DNA of 64,000 bases from Pseudomonas urmiensis. GTDB taxonomy: Bacteria; Pseudomonadota; Gammaproteobacteria; Pseudomonadales; Pseudomonadaceae. Of this stretch, positions 27,761 through 36,526 are shown one piece after another. Below the pieces are notes generated by a model. That model did no database searches. It saw only the letters and a list, made by a program, of their open reading frames with translations, and was not told the DNA's origin. Where the stretch lies: the NCBI RefSeq assembly GCF_014268815.2, contig NZ_JABWRE020000001.1:2423001-2487000 (forward strand). The letters run 5' to 3'. The first letter of the stretch is position 1. Every line of letters begins with the position of its first letter. The position numbers and the translations under genes were made by a program.

Positions 27761-28681
27761 TCAAAGCAACTGAGCGCCCGGCCAGCGGCCCTGCTCCACC
27801 AACTCCCGCGAGACTTCCTGCAGTACGATCCGGGTAGCCAAGGCGGCCGGCGAGAGTTCGTCATCGCTTAAGCTGACAATCAGATTGCGTCGCTGCGCCT
27901 GTGCCTGATCGATGGAAAATACGCGCAAGCCTGCCTGATGCGCCCGGGCAACCGTTGCACCCGGCTGAATGGTGGCGGCATGACCTGCACAGACGCAGTC
28001 CATCAACAGCGACAGGCCATCGACTTCCAAGACGATCCGAGGCTCGAGCCCTGCCCGTTCGAAAATCGAACGCAGCGTAGTCCGCAGACCATGCTGTGTG
28101 CTGGGCATCACCAAGGGCAGCGTGGCGATCTGTGCCAAACTAAGGGCCTCACCCCAATCGGCATTGACCAGCGTGGCAGGAACCAGGACGAACAGACGCT
28201 CGTTCAGCAATGGCCGGACATTCAGGCGAGGCCCGGCGTCCGCTTGGAACAGCACGGCCAAGTCAAGGTGCCTGGCGTTGAGTTGATTCACCAGGTAACC
28301 GGACAGCATTTCCACCAAGTGCAGGCGGATGTCGGGATAGCGTTGGCGCATCCTGTCGATCAACGCCAAGCCAAGAATCGATGCGGTAGTCGGTGCCAAT
28401 CCCACGCTGGCATAACCGCTCATACGGCCACTTTGTGCGGCAAGCACCGCATGCTCTGCCTGACGCAGCGCCAGGCGCGCATGGTATTCGAAGGCCAGGC
28501 CCGCCGCCGTCGGTGACACGCCGGTGCTCGAGCGGGTCAAAAGCCGGGTACTCAACTCGCTCTCCAGCTTCGACAGCTGCTGGCTCAAGGCGGAGGCGCC
28601 GACACCAAGTTCAAGCGCAGCCCTACCAAGACTGCCGTACTCCAGGACGCTCAGGAAATAGCGAAGCTGACGTAACTCCAT
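27761..28681 (-). CDS. LysR-family regulator, TcuR candidate
   Basis: A 306-residue LysR regulator placed 143 bp upstream of tcuA on the same strand, the position of tcuR in Salmonella. The helix-turn-helix is MELRQLRYFLSVLEYGSLGRAALELGVGASALSQQLSKLE. The effector domain starts SGYASVGLAPTTASILGLALI, a pattern seen in the NAC/Cbl-like LysR branch. ATG 28681 is preferred over a GTG 15 bp upstream because MELRQLRYF is the classic start. Activation of tcuAB by tricarballylate is likely by analogy. Confidence 0.85.
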   Translation of the reverse strand: MELRQLRYFLSVLEYGSLGRAALELGVGASALSQQLSKLESELSTRLLTRSSTGVSPTAAGLAFEYHARLALRQAEHAVLAAQSGRMSGYASVGLAPTTASILGLALIDRMRQRYPDIRLHLVEMLSGYLVNQLNARHLDLAVLFQADAGPRLNVRPLLNERLFVLVPATLVNADWGEALSLAQIATLPLVMPSTQHGLRTTLRSIFERAGLEPRIVLEVDGLSLLMDCVCAGHAATIQPGATVARAHQAGLRVFSIDQAQAQRRNLIVSLSDDELSPAALATRIVLQEVSRELVEQGRWPGAQLL

Positions 28682-28818
28682 AAAAGACTCTTTCACCGCT
28701 GGGGGGGGCGCAGAGGCTAGCCCGGATTTGCCGATACGTCAGCCAATTCGAATGCATCATGCCAGGTAGCTCTAGCCTGGGCTGGCTTGACTGCGTGCCT
28801 TGCCGTTGAGTAACAGAC

Positions 28819-29793
28819 CTACCTTTGACCCACAGCCTCGGGATTGGCGACGTTCTTGGGTGCGCCGGCAAAAAACGCCACGAGATTGTCGAACGCATCA
28901 CCAAAGTAAAGCTCGTAACCGTTCTTTTCCACGTACCCCAGGTGCGGTGAGCACAGCACGCGCGGGTGATTGAGCAACGGGTGGGCGGGGTCGAGCACCG
29001 GTTCGTCCTCGTAAACGTCCACTGCGGCATAACCTGGCCGGCCGGCCTGCAATGCCTGCAGCAACGCGCCCGGGGCAATCAGTTCGGCGCGACTGACGTT
29101 CACCAGCAACGCATCGGTTTTCATCCTGGCAAGATCGTCCAGAGTGACAATGTAGCGCGTGCTCTGGGCCAAGCGCAGGTTGAGGCTGAGGATGTCCGCC
29201 TCGGCGAACAAGGCTTCACGCGAAGCTGCGGCGCGGTGGCCATCGGCTGCGGCCGCAGCCCGGCTGCTATCGCTGCCCCACACCAGTACCGGCATGTCGA
29301 ACGCCTGGGCATAGCGCGCCAGCCGCTGGCCGATCTTGCCGTAACCCCAGATGCCCAGCACCTGACCAGCCAGCGCCGAACCCAGGTTGACCTGCCACTG
29401 CCCTTGCCTGAATCCCTGTAGCGCCGCTACCAGCTGACGCCGTGCATTAAGCATCAGTGCCCAGGCCAGTTCTGCCGGAGCTACCGGCGAACCGCGGCCC
29501 TCGGTGACGACGATGCCACGCGCCGTGCATGCCGCCAGGTCAAGATGACCAGCAAGCTTGCCGGTCTGGCTGATCAGCTTGAGCTTGGGCAAACGATCCA
29601 GCAGCGCGGCATCGATGCGCGTTCGTTCACGCGTGAGCACCAGCGCATCGGCATCGGCGAACCTTATGGCCAATTCCTCCAGCGAGGCCGGTTGCCGATC
29701 GTGCAGCACCGTGACGTGGTGGCCCGCCAACCGACTGAAGCAATCGAGCGTACGGATCACATTCTGGTAGTCGTCGGGAATGACGATATGCAT
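28819..29793 (-). CDS. D-2-hydroxyacid dehydrogenase family protein
   Basis: A 324-residue NAD-dependent dehydrogenase of the D-isomer-specific 2-hydroxyacid family (SerA/LdhA-like). The Rossmann motif is GIWGYGKIGQRLARYAQAF; the catalytic set is Arg in VNVSRAELI, Glu in VDVYEDEPVLDPAHPL and His in CSPHLGYVEKNGYE. The substrate cannot be assigned. It lies upstream of the candidate tcuR on the same strand, separated by 137 bp, so membership of the tricarboxylate cluster is only positional. Confidence 0.85.
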   Translation of the reverse strand: MHIVIPDDYQNVIRTLDCFSRLAGHHVTVLHDRQPASLEELAIRFADADALVLTRERTRIDAALLDRLPKLKLISQTGKLAGHLDLAACTARGIVVTEGRGSPVAPAELAWALMLNARRQLVAALQGFRQGQWQVNLGSALAGQVLGIWGYGKIGQRLARYAQAFDMPVLVWGSDSSRAAAAADGHRAAASREALFAEADILSLNLRLAQSTRYIVTLDDLARMKTDALLVNVSRAELIAPGALLQALQAGRPGYAAVDVYEDEPVLDPAHPLLNHPRVLCSPHLGYVEKNGYELYFGDAFDNLVAFFAGAPKNVANPEAVGQR

Positions 29794-30102
29794 GCCGCTG
29801 GCCCCTGGCGATGATGGAAGGATCAGACGATAGCTGAGTTGTGGCGCTTATGCCGAGTGCCCTGCGCCACTGACCAGTGAAGCATCATTCAGCCTGCGCT
29901 TGGACATGACAGCGTTGCCTTGATCACCGACGCCAGTTTTGCCCAGGCGCTGGCCACGCGGCGGGCGCAGTTGACATCGACGATGCTAAACAGCCGTGCG
30001 CGGGCGCATCTAATACCAGTTTCAGATGCCGCCCATAGCGTTATTGGCTGGCATCCTCAGAACGCTGGCAGGCGTGGACCTTGCAACAGCCATGACCCCA
30101 GC
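29794..30102. other. 309-bp intergenic stretch, nothing recognised
   Basis: Lies between the start of the 2-hydroxyacid dehydrogenase gene and the end of the TonB receptor gene, both on the minus strand. It should hold the promoter of the dehydrogenase gene. No REP, RNA gene, strong hairpin or convincing short ORF was seen. Confidence 0.5.
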
Positions 30103-32583
30103 TCAGAAACTCGCCTTGAGCGATACCATGAAGTTGCGCGGCTCACCGTAGTAGTTGCCGAACGTCTCGGTACCAATGGTGGTGTAGTAACGCTTGTCGA
30201 ACAGGTTGTTGCCGTTGAGGGCCACAGACCAGGTGTCATCGATCCGATAACCGATTCGACCGTTCCAGATCGCGTAGCCCGACTGGCTGATTTTCTCACC
30301 GCTGGAAGGCGAAACGCGGTAATTGTCGCTTTGCGCATTAACCCCGGCGCCGAGGGTGAAGCGTTCAAGTGCGCCAGTCAGGGCGTATTCACCCCACATG
30401 CGCAACACATGCCGCGGTACATAGCTGTTGAACGCGGCGCCGTTGAGGGTGGTGTCGATATCGTCGAGGGTCTTGGTCTGGGTGTAGGTGTATCCGGCGA
30501 GCAGTTGCAAGCGCTCGATGACTTCGCCGCTGATCTCGGCCTCGAAACCTTGGGCGCGAACCTTGCCGGCATTGACGTAACAGTATCCATCGGAGGACGG
30601 GCAGGAAGAGTTGTAGTCAGTTTGCGCCTGATCTTTCTGGATGGTGCGGAACAGGTTGAAAGCGCTGTTCAGGCGACCGTCGAACCAGGCGCCCTTGATC
30701 CCCAGCTCGTAGCTCTGGCCCACTAACGGCTTGAGCGCCGAGCCGTCTTCGGAGCGGTAATTGCCCTGCGGGGTGAAGATGTCCGAGTAGCTGGCGTAGG
30801 CCGTGAGGTTGTCGTTGAGGTCCAGCAGCACGCCGGCAAACGGCGTGACCTGGCCGGTCTCGCGGGTACTGGAATGCTGCGAAGGGACAGCGTTGAGGAA
30901 GTCATAATCGGTGTCGGAACTGTACCAGCTCACCCGACCTCCCACGACTACGGTCAGTGGATCGGCCAGTTTCAAGCGCAGGGTCGAATAGACGCCCTTC
31001 TGTTTGGTCACCGATTTGACCGGGCCGCCACGCGACGAGTTTTCGATGAAGTAGCTGTCATCCGGCTCAGGGATGGACTTGTCCGGGTTGAACACGTCCT
31101 GCCGTTGCGGCAGAAACGCCACCGAGTAGAAATCGTCCTTGTTCGCGCGGCTGGCGTTCATGCCCAGCACCAGTTCATGTTGCTGGCCGAACGCGGCAAA
31201 TTTGCCATCGATGTAAGCGTCCAGGCCGTAATCGACCTGGTCGTAGTCGTACAGGCTGCCGAGCATGCCGGTGGTATTGGTGCCAGGCGTCACCGCTCCG
31301 GAGGCGAAGGCATATTTGATGGCCTGGGTGTTCTTGGTATAGACGCTGGCCACCTTGAGCTTCCAGTCGTCATTGAGCTGGTGGGTCAGGTCACTGAAAA
31401 CTGTGGTGCGCTTGCTGCGCCAGGTATTCCAGGAAGGGTCGAGGCAGGTCGAGCGGCTGAGCTTGAGGTCGCTGCGATCCTTGTAGCGCGGCAGGCCACC
31501 CCAGCATGGGTTGGCGTCGACATCTTCATAGGCGATGCCCAGGCCGAGCGTGGTGTCGGGGCTGACATCGAGGTCGAGCGCGCCGTAGTACACCTGGTCC
31601 TTGCGGCTGGCGTCGTCGACAAAGTAATGCCGGCTCTGCTCGGCGATCACCGCCCGCCCACGCAGGCTGCCGGACGCATTCAGCGGGCCGCCGGTGTCGA
31701 CCTGGCCGCGATAGTTGTCCCAACTGCCGCCAGAAAGGGTGATGTCGGTATGCGCGACTGCCAGGCCGCGCTTGCGCACGAAGTTCACCCCGCCCGCAGT
31801 GCCACCGGAGCCTTTCATCATGCCGGCGGCACCGCGCAGTACCTCGACCCGATCGTAATAGGCCATGTCGCTGCTGAAGCTGTCGGCCTGGACATAGAGG
31901 TTGCCCATGTCCAGTGGCACACCATCGTACTGATACTGGCCCGACATACGAAAGCCGCGCGAGTAGAAGTACTTGCCGCCCATGGTCGAGTCGTAGACGG
32001 TGATGCCGGGGGTCTTTTCCATGACCTGATCGATGGTGTTGAGGTTCTGGTCATCGAGCATCTTGCGGGTCATCACCGTGACCGATTGCGGGGTCTCCTT
32101 GAGCGAGTGTTCACCCTTGCCGATGGTCACCGCACCGGTGGTGTACGAACCGCTGTTTTCGGTGGTAGCACCCAGCACTTGGGCGTTGACCGTGGTGGCG
32201 CCCAGCTCCAGCGCCGAGCCCGTTGCCGGCACTGCGCGCAGGACAAAGGTGCCGTTGGCCTGGGGCTCGGCTTGCAAACCGCTGCCACCAAGGATTCGCG
32301 CAAAGCCTTCGCTGACGCCGAACGTGCCTTTGATCCCAGGTGAATGCAGGCCATCTGTGTCGCGCGCGTCAAAGGAAATCGCAGCCCCGGCCGCACTGGC
32401 GAAACGGCTGAGCACTTCAGTCAGGCTGCCCGCGGCGATATCGAACGAGCGCACCGTACTGTGCTGCTGGGCGGGCACCTGGGCCGCCAGGGTGACGCTC
32501 GACCACCCGCCGGCAGTGGTTGCCGCCAATAATCCAACTTTTACTGCTTTCGCCAGCCCACACCACTTGTACACAGCAGACAT
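30103..32583 (-). CDS. TonB-dependent ferric-siderophore receptor with signalling domain
   Basis: An 826-residue outer-membrane receptor. After the signal peptide (residues 1-34, ending SSVTLAAQ) comes an STN signalling domain (VRSFDIAAGSLTEVLSRFA to LQAEPQANGTFVLR, about 45-120), then the plug (SLKETPQSVTVMTRKMLDDQN, DRVEVLRGAAGMMKGSGGTAGGVNFVRK) and a 22-strand barrel ending in FMVSLKASF. Receptors with the STN domain both import an iron chelate and signal to a FecR-like anti-sigma factor. The siderophore is unknown; the sequence resembles the ferrioxamine/ferripyoverdine group. ATG 32583 follows GGGAGGGTAGGC. The adjacent fecI gene and the interrupted fecR probably serve it. Confidence 0.9.
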   Translation of the reverse strand: MSAVYKWCGLAKAVKVGLLAATTAGGWSSVTLAAQVPAQQHSTVRSFDIAAGSLTEVLSRFASAAGAAISFDARDTDGLHSPGIKGTFGVSEGFARILGGSGLQAEPQANGTFVLRAVPATGSALELGATTVNAQVLGATTENSGSYTTGAVTIGKGEHSLKETPQSVTVMTRKMLDDQNLNTIDQVMEKTPGITVYDSTMGGKYFYSRGFRMSGQYQYDGVPLDMGNLYVQADSFSSDMAYYDRVEVLRGAAGMMKGSGGTAGGVNFVRKRGLAVAHTDITLSGGSWDNYRGQVDTGGPLNASGSLRGRAVIAEQSRHYFVDDASRKDQVYYGALDLDVSPDTTLGLGIAYEDVDANPCWGGLPRYKDRSDLKLSRSTCLDPSWNTWRSKRTTVFSDLTHQLNDDWKLKVASVYTKNTQAIKYAFASGAVTPGTNTTGMLGSLYDYDQVDYGLDAYIDGKFAAFGQQHELVLGMNASRANKDDFYSVAFLPQRQDVFNPDKSIPEPDDSYFIENSSRGGPVKSVTKQKGVYSTLRLKLADPLTVVVGGRVSWYSSDTDYDFLNAVPSQHSSTRETGQVTPFAGVLLDLNDNLTAYASYSDIFTPQGNYRSEDGSALKPLVGQSYELGIKGAWFDGRLNSAFNLFRTIQKDQAQTDYNSSCPSSDGYCYVNAGKVRAQGFEAEISGEVIERLQLLAGYTYTQTKTLDDIDTTLNGAAFNSYVPRHVLRMWGEYALTGALERFTLGAGVNAQSDNYRVSPSSGEKISQSGYAIWNGRIGYRIDDTWSVALNGNNLFDKRYYTTIGTETFGNYYGEPRNFMVSLKASF

Positions 32584-32713
32584 GCCTACCCTCCCCCAAA
32601 AGAACATCAAATGAACTCACTGGGGAATGAGCCGAACAGTGGATTGGAAAAGTGCAGGCGCTGACAAAAAATTTTCAACCGATGGCAATCGCGGCGGCGC
32701 CCTCAACTTCTGC

Positions 32714-33673
32714 CTACGACTTCCCGATGGGCGCGGAGACATTGACCCAGAACCGGCTGTAGCGCGTCACCCGCAGCGACAAACCACTCTCCAGCGCGGC
32801 CAGCGCGCGGTCGGTGTCATCGATGGGGAACGCCCCAGACACCTTCAATTGCGCAATCCGCGGATCACAGCGCAGCACGCCAGGGCGATAGCGCGAAAGA
32901 TCAGCCAGCAAGTGCGCCAAAGGACGATCGAGGGCGATGATGCTGCCTTGCTGCCAAGCACCCACCGACACGTCATTGCGCCTTGGCGCCGTCACCGCGC
33001 GGGCATTGAAGTCTACCGACTGCCCGGCTTCCACGCGCACCGTCGATGCACCGCTGAACGACCTGACTTCTACCGCTTTCTCGAGCACCGCCACCTCACC
33101 ACCCTGCGCCTGCGAGCGAACGATAAAACGCGTCCCCAGCGCCAACACCTGGCCATGCCGGGTGAGCACCTTGAACGGCCGCTGCGCAGGATCAGCGGCG
33201 GTGCTCACCAGAATCTCACCCGACAACAGCTCAAGAAGCCGCTGACGACCGTCGTACCTGAGGTTGACCGAGGTATCGGTGTTGAGTAGCAGCGAGCTGC
33301 CATCGGCCAAGCGAAACTCGCGGCGCTCACCCACGGCGGTACGAAAATCGGCAAGCAGGTTGTGCGAGGTCTCACTGCGCCAGCCCAGCCAGCCCAGTGA
33401 GGTGGCCGGCACCACTACTAACACGCTGCCAAGCAGCTGGCGCCGAGAGCGCTCGGCGCCGCGCAAGGCAGGGGCGGCCAGGCTGCCAGGCACACTGGCC
33501 ATCTGCTCGCTCACAGCCGCCATGCGTTGCCAGGCTTGACGATGAACCGGGTCGGCAATCAGCCAGTCATTCTAGGCGCGGCGATCGGCATCGGTCGCCA
33601 CGCCCGACTGCAGTCGGGCGTACCAGCGCGCGGCGACGCTGATCGCTTGCAACTCGGCAGGCGAGAGGCTCAT
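32714..33673 (-). pseudogene. fecR-like anti-sigma regulator with an in-frame amber stop
   Basis: Starting at ATG 33673, which overlaps the stop of the sigma gene (ATGA), the frame reads MSLSPAELQAISVAARWYAR and continues as the DUF4880 domain, but codon 34 (33574-33572) is TAG. The same frame resumes at once with NDWLIADPVHRQAWQRM, the second half of that domain, then a membrane segment (about residue 80), the FecR domain (FRLADGSSLLLNTDTSVNLRYDG) and a STN-like end. No frameshift is needed, so a single base change such as CAG to TAG explains it. Translation restarted at M51 (33523) would lack half of the sigma-binding domain and has no ribosome site. A sequencing error is the main alternative. 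Confidence 0.75.
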
Positions 33674-34191
33674 GCCAGTTGCATCTTGATCTGCATCAGG
33701 CAGCAATGCTCCATGGCCTTGGCCATGTAGTTATTGACGCTGCGCAGGCTGATGCCCAGGTGCTCGGCAATCTGTGGGTAGGTCAGGCCATCGAATTGCG
33801 AGAGGATGAACACTTGCTTGACCTTCGGCCCCAAGCCTTGCAGCAGGCGGTCGATTTCGACCAGCGCTTGCAGCACGATCGCTTGCTCCTCCAACGAAGG
33901 ATGATGCGCTTCAGGCAGGTTGGCCAAGGCATCCAGATAGGCCTGTTCCAACGAGCGCCGACGCAGCAAGTCGATCAGCAAGCCTTTGGCAATGCGTGAC
34001 AGGTACGGCCGGGGCTCGCGAATCTCCAGCGCGCTGCGCGCCTTTAGCACTCGCACGAAGGTGTCCTGGGTCAGGTCGGCAGCATCGAAGGCATTTCCCA
34101 GGCGCTTGCGCAGCCAGCCATTGAGCCAGCCGTGATGGTCGCAGTACAGCTCATTGACGGCGCTACGCAAGGATAGATCGGTGGCGGACAT
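33670..34191 (-). CDS. FecI-family ECF sigma factor
   Basis: A 173-residue iron-starvation-type sigma factor. Region 2 is LYCDHHGWLNGWLRKRLGNAFDAADLTQDTFVRVL and region 4 is GLGPKVKQVFILSQFDGLTYPQIAEHLGISLRSVNNYMAKAM, both typical of FecI/PvdS relatives. It would direct polymerase to the downstream TonB receptor gene when the receptor binds its siderophore. A Fur-box-like site lies just upstream. Its stop overlaps the fecR start. Confidence 0.92.
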   Translation of the reverse strand: MSATDLSLRSAVNELYCDHHGWLNGWLRKRLGNAFDAADLTQDTFVRVLKARSALEIREPRPYLSRIAKGLLIDLLRRRSLEQAYLDALANLPEAHHPSLEEQAIVLQALVEIDRLLQGLGPKVKQVFILSQFDGLTYPQIAEHLGISLRSVNNYMAKAMEHCCLMQIKMQLA

Positions 34192-34213
34192 GGTAATAGA
34201 ACAGTTCGCGAGT

Positions 34214-34232
34214 GGTAATGAATCTTATTGTC
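34214..34232 (-). promoter_or_regulatory. Fur-box-like operator upstream of the fecI-type gene
   Basis: On the minus strand the 19 bases GACAATAAGATTCATTACC match the Fur consensus GATAATGATAATCATTATC at 14 of 19 positions. The site begins 23 bp before the sigma gene start, where iron-bound Fur would block transcription. Confidence 0.55.
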
Positions 34233-34423
34233 ATGCGTGCACTCGGTGATTTGCAATAGCCATGCATTGGCCCAGCAGGCTATTTACCATGGGGCGCTTA
34301 GAACTTTTGCCTATTTATCGGTCTATGTGAATACGCACATTCGCTCGCTAGACAGCCACCTCACCAGGTTGGCGCAAGCAGATGAGCACACGTCAAACTG
34401 CCACGTAGAGGTTGTCTTTGCTC

Positions 34424-34822
34424 ATGAAATTCAATGCCCCCCGGATGGTGCTTTTGGCCCTGTTCGCCTTCGCGGCAGTGGGCTCGGCCTCAGCAACACA
34501 GATCAACCCCAAAGCGCCGGCCTTGGCCCAGCAACTGACAGCCGTTGAGCCAGCCACGCAGTCGGCTGGCAATCCTTGGTCAAGCCTGGCCGACATCGCC
34601 GATCAGCAGTCGGCGCCATTGCTGGCCCATGACGACCGTTACTGGCACGACGGCCGTTGGCACGATCGCCGCGATGAGTGGCGACGCGACAACTGGCGCC
34701 GGGATCAATGGCGTAGGGAGCAGGCGCGCCGTGAAGCCAAACGCCATCGTGATTGGGAGCGCCACCACGAACGGGTAATGCGCCACCGCTACGAAGAGCA
34801 TCACCGTTACTATCGCCGCTAA
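34424..34822 (+). CDS. Exported Arg/Trp/His-rich protein with RRDxW repeats
   Basis: A 132-residue protein I cannot assign to a characterised family. The N-terminus (MKFNAPRMVLLALFAFAAVGSASATQ) is a signal peptide with cleavage likely after ASA. The C-terminal half is extremely basic and aromatic: a run of five-residue units RRDEW, RRDNW, RRDQW, RREQA, RREAK, then RHRDW and a His/Arg/Tyr tail. It would form a charged helix and could bind metals, nucleic acid or envelope polymers; that is speculation. ATG 34424 has no ideal ribosome site (GTAGAGG lies 14 bp upstream); TTG codons at 34412 and 34418 are possible starts. Confidence 0.6.
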   Translation: MKFNAPRMVLLALFAFAAVGSASATQINPKAPALAQQLTAVEPATQSAGNPWSSLADIADQQSAPLLAHDDRYWHDGRWHDRRDEWRRDNWRRDQWRREQARREAKRHRDWERHHERVMRHRYEEHHRYYRR

Positions 34823-34848
34823 CACCGTGCACGCCTGAGCCTGAGTGC

Positions 34849-35277
34849 TCAGGCCGCCAGCACCCTGAGCACAATCATCCCGGCCAGGCCGAGCAAACAC
34901 AGCACACCCATGCCATAACTGACCGTACGCCATGGCTGCACGCCCGCTAGATAAGTGACGGTGTGCAAGACCCTGGCGACGGTAAACAACCCGCTCAAGT
35001 ACTGGCTCATCACTCCGGGCGCATCAACGGCAACCGCCAGCCCACCCAGCGCAATGAACAGTGGGATGCTTTCAAGGTCATTGCTCCAGGCTTTCGCGCC
35101 GCGTCTGACTTGGGGGCATTCTTCGAATTCGGCCGAGCGCCGGAAAACAGCAGCATCTTCGGGGTTTGTGAAGATCTTGCAGCGCAACCGAAAATAGCCT
35201 TGATAGCACGAGATCGCGAGCATCTTGAGCAGCAGAACCACCACACAGATGGCATACACAGACAGCACACTGTTCAT
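34849..35277 (-). CDS. MAPEG-family membrane protein (glutathione S-transferase-like)
   Basis: A 142-residue four-helix membrane protein of the MAPEG superfamily (microsomal glutathione S-transferase 1-like). Family motifs are FTNPEDA, RRGAKAWSNDLESIPLFIALG, a VARVLHTVTYL segment and QPWRTVSYGMG. Eukaryotic members conjugate glutathione to lipophilic electrophiles or reduce lipid peroxides; bacterial members are presumed similar. ATG 35277 overlaps the stop of the DUF2834 gene (ATGA), so the two are one transcript. Confidence 0.85.
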   Translation of the reverse strand: MNSVLSVYAICVVVLLLKMLAISCYQGYFRLRCKIFTNPEDAAVFRRSAEFEECPQVRRGAKAWSNDLESIPLFIALGGLAVAVDAPGVMSQYLSGLFTVARVLHTVTYLAGVQPWRTVSYGMGVLCLLGLAGMIVLRVLAA

Positions 35278-35588
35278 TGCCTGCCCCTGGCGCAAAAGCC
35301 CCGAACCACGATATACAACAGCGGCCCTGCTGAAACGAACACGATCGTGACCAGCACGTACGGCAGCACCCCGCGCAGAGGCTGCCCTCGGGCGCGGGTG
35401 TCGTTGACCATCCAGAGACAGGCAAGCCCGGCCATCAAGTACAGATCGATGACCACTTGGGCAGTGTCGGGCCTGGCCATCAGCTCAAGGCCGAAGGCGA
35501 TCAGCGACTGATCGGCAATCAGCATGCTCCAGCCGGTGTACAACGTGAAAGCCAACAGCAGCGGTAAAGCGATATAGGGCGCGCGCAT
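35274..35588 (-). CDS. DUF2834 membrane protein
   Basis: A 104-residue protein with three predicted membrane helices (about residues 5-25, 42-60 and 72-92), matching DUF2834. ATG 35588 follows AGGAGAAGCAC. The gene leads a two-gene operon with the MAPEG gene and is divergent from an XRE regulator across about 106 bp, which suggests that the regulator controls it. Function unknown. Confidence 0.75.
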   Translation of the reverse strand: MRAPYIALPLLLAFTLYTGWSMLIADQSLIAFGLELMARPDTAQVVIDLYLMAGLACLWMVNDTRARGQPLRGVLPYVLVTIVFVSAGPLLYIVVRGFCARGRQ

Positions 35589-35694
35589 GTGCTTCTCCTG
35601 GTGAGTTGCACGCAACCCTAGTGGTAGACTTGCTCGCCGCTCAATGACCTGACAGGTCATGGACTCGCTACACAAGGACCGTCAGAGTGCACCC

Positions 35695-36513
35695 ATGAGC
35701 CCTTCCCACTCCCTCACGACTCATCCGCTTACCGCCACAGCGGCGGGTGAGCACCTGCGGCGCCTGCGCCGTCAAGCCAGGCTGAGCCAGCTCGAACTGT
35801 CGCTGATTACTGGCATTTCCCAGCGTCACCTCAGCTGCGTCGAAACCGGCCGCGCCAAGCCCAGCCCGAGCACGCTGCATGCTTTGCTGTCAGCCCTCGA
35901 CGCGCCACTGGAACAACGCAATGAGATATTTCTCGCGGCAGGTTTTGCCCCGCGCTACATGGCCTCGACACCCGACGCGCCAGCGATGGCAATGGTGCAT
36001 GACGCGATCGAGCACATCCTGCAGGCCAACAACCCGGCACCGGCGTTGGTGATCGCCAGCAACTGGGACATCACCGCTGCCAATGCCAGTGCCGGCTTGC
36101 TCCTGGCAATGCTCGGCGTCCAGACGACCCAGCCCTCCGGCCTGAATCTGCTCGACACGCTGCTGCGCCCCGGTGGCCTGGGCGACCACCTGGTCAATGC
36201 CGATGAGATACGCGCAATTGCCTGGCAACGCGCGGCCCGGGAAGCCTTCAGCAATCCTGAGTTGGCTGAGCTGTTGCGCAAGCTGCCTGGGCCAACCGAT
36301 CTGCCGCTGAGCCCGGCACTCTCCCCGGTGGTGTTGACCCGAGTGCGCAGCGGGCAAAGCGAGCTCAATTTCCTGTCGACCTTTACCACTTTCGGCATGC
36401 CGCTGGACATCAGCGTGGCGTCGCTGCGTATCGAACATCTGATCCCTGCCGACCGGCAAACCTGGCAGGTGATGACGGCGGCGTACGCGCAGTGGTCGGC
36501 GGCGGCAGGTTAG
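35695..36513 (+). CDS. XRE-family regulator with MmyB-like ligand-binding domain
   Basis: A 272-residue regulator (284 if the ATG at 35659 is used). The N-terminal helix-turn-helix is GEHLRRLRRQARLSQLELSLITGISQRHLSCVETGRAKPS; the rest is an MmyB-type PAS-like domain (ALVIASNWDITAANASAGLLL, then LSTFTTFGMPLDISVASLRIEHLIPAD) that in relatives binds fatty acids. It is divergent from the DUF2834/MAPEG operon, the probable target. Both candidate ATGs lack an ideal ribosome site; the first lies only 70 bp from the DUF2834 start. Confidence 0.85.
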   Translation: MSPSHSLTTHPLTATAAGEHLRRLRRQARLSQLELSLITGISQRHLSCVETGRAKPSPSTLHALLSALDAPLEQRNEIFLAAGFAPRYMASTPDAPAMAMVHDAIEHILQANNPAPALVIASNWDITAANASAGLLLAMLGVQTTQPSGLNLLDTLLRPGGLGDHLVNADEIRAIAWQRAAREAFSNPELAELLRKLPGPTDLPLSPALSPVVLTRVRSGQSELNFLSTFTTFGMPLDISVASLRIEHLIPADRQTWQVMTAAYAQWSAAAG

Positions 36514-36526
36514 CCGCAGCCCAAGG

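Noticed and set aside
30874..32343. 489-codon open frame on the plus strand
   Set aside because: Antisense to the TonB-dependent receptor gene.
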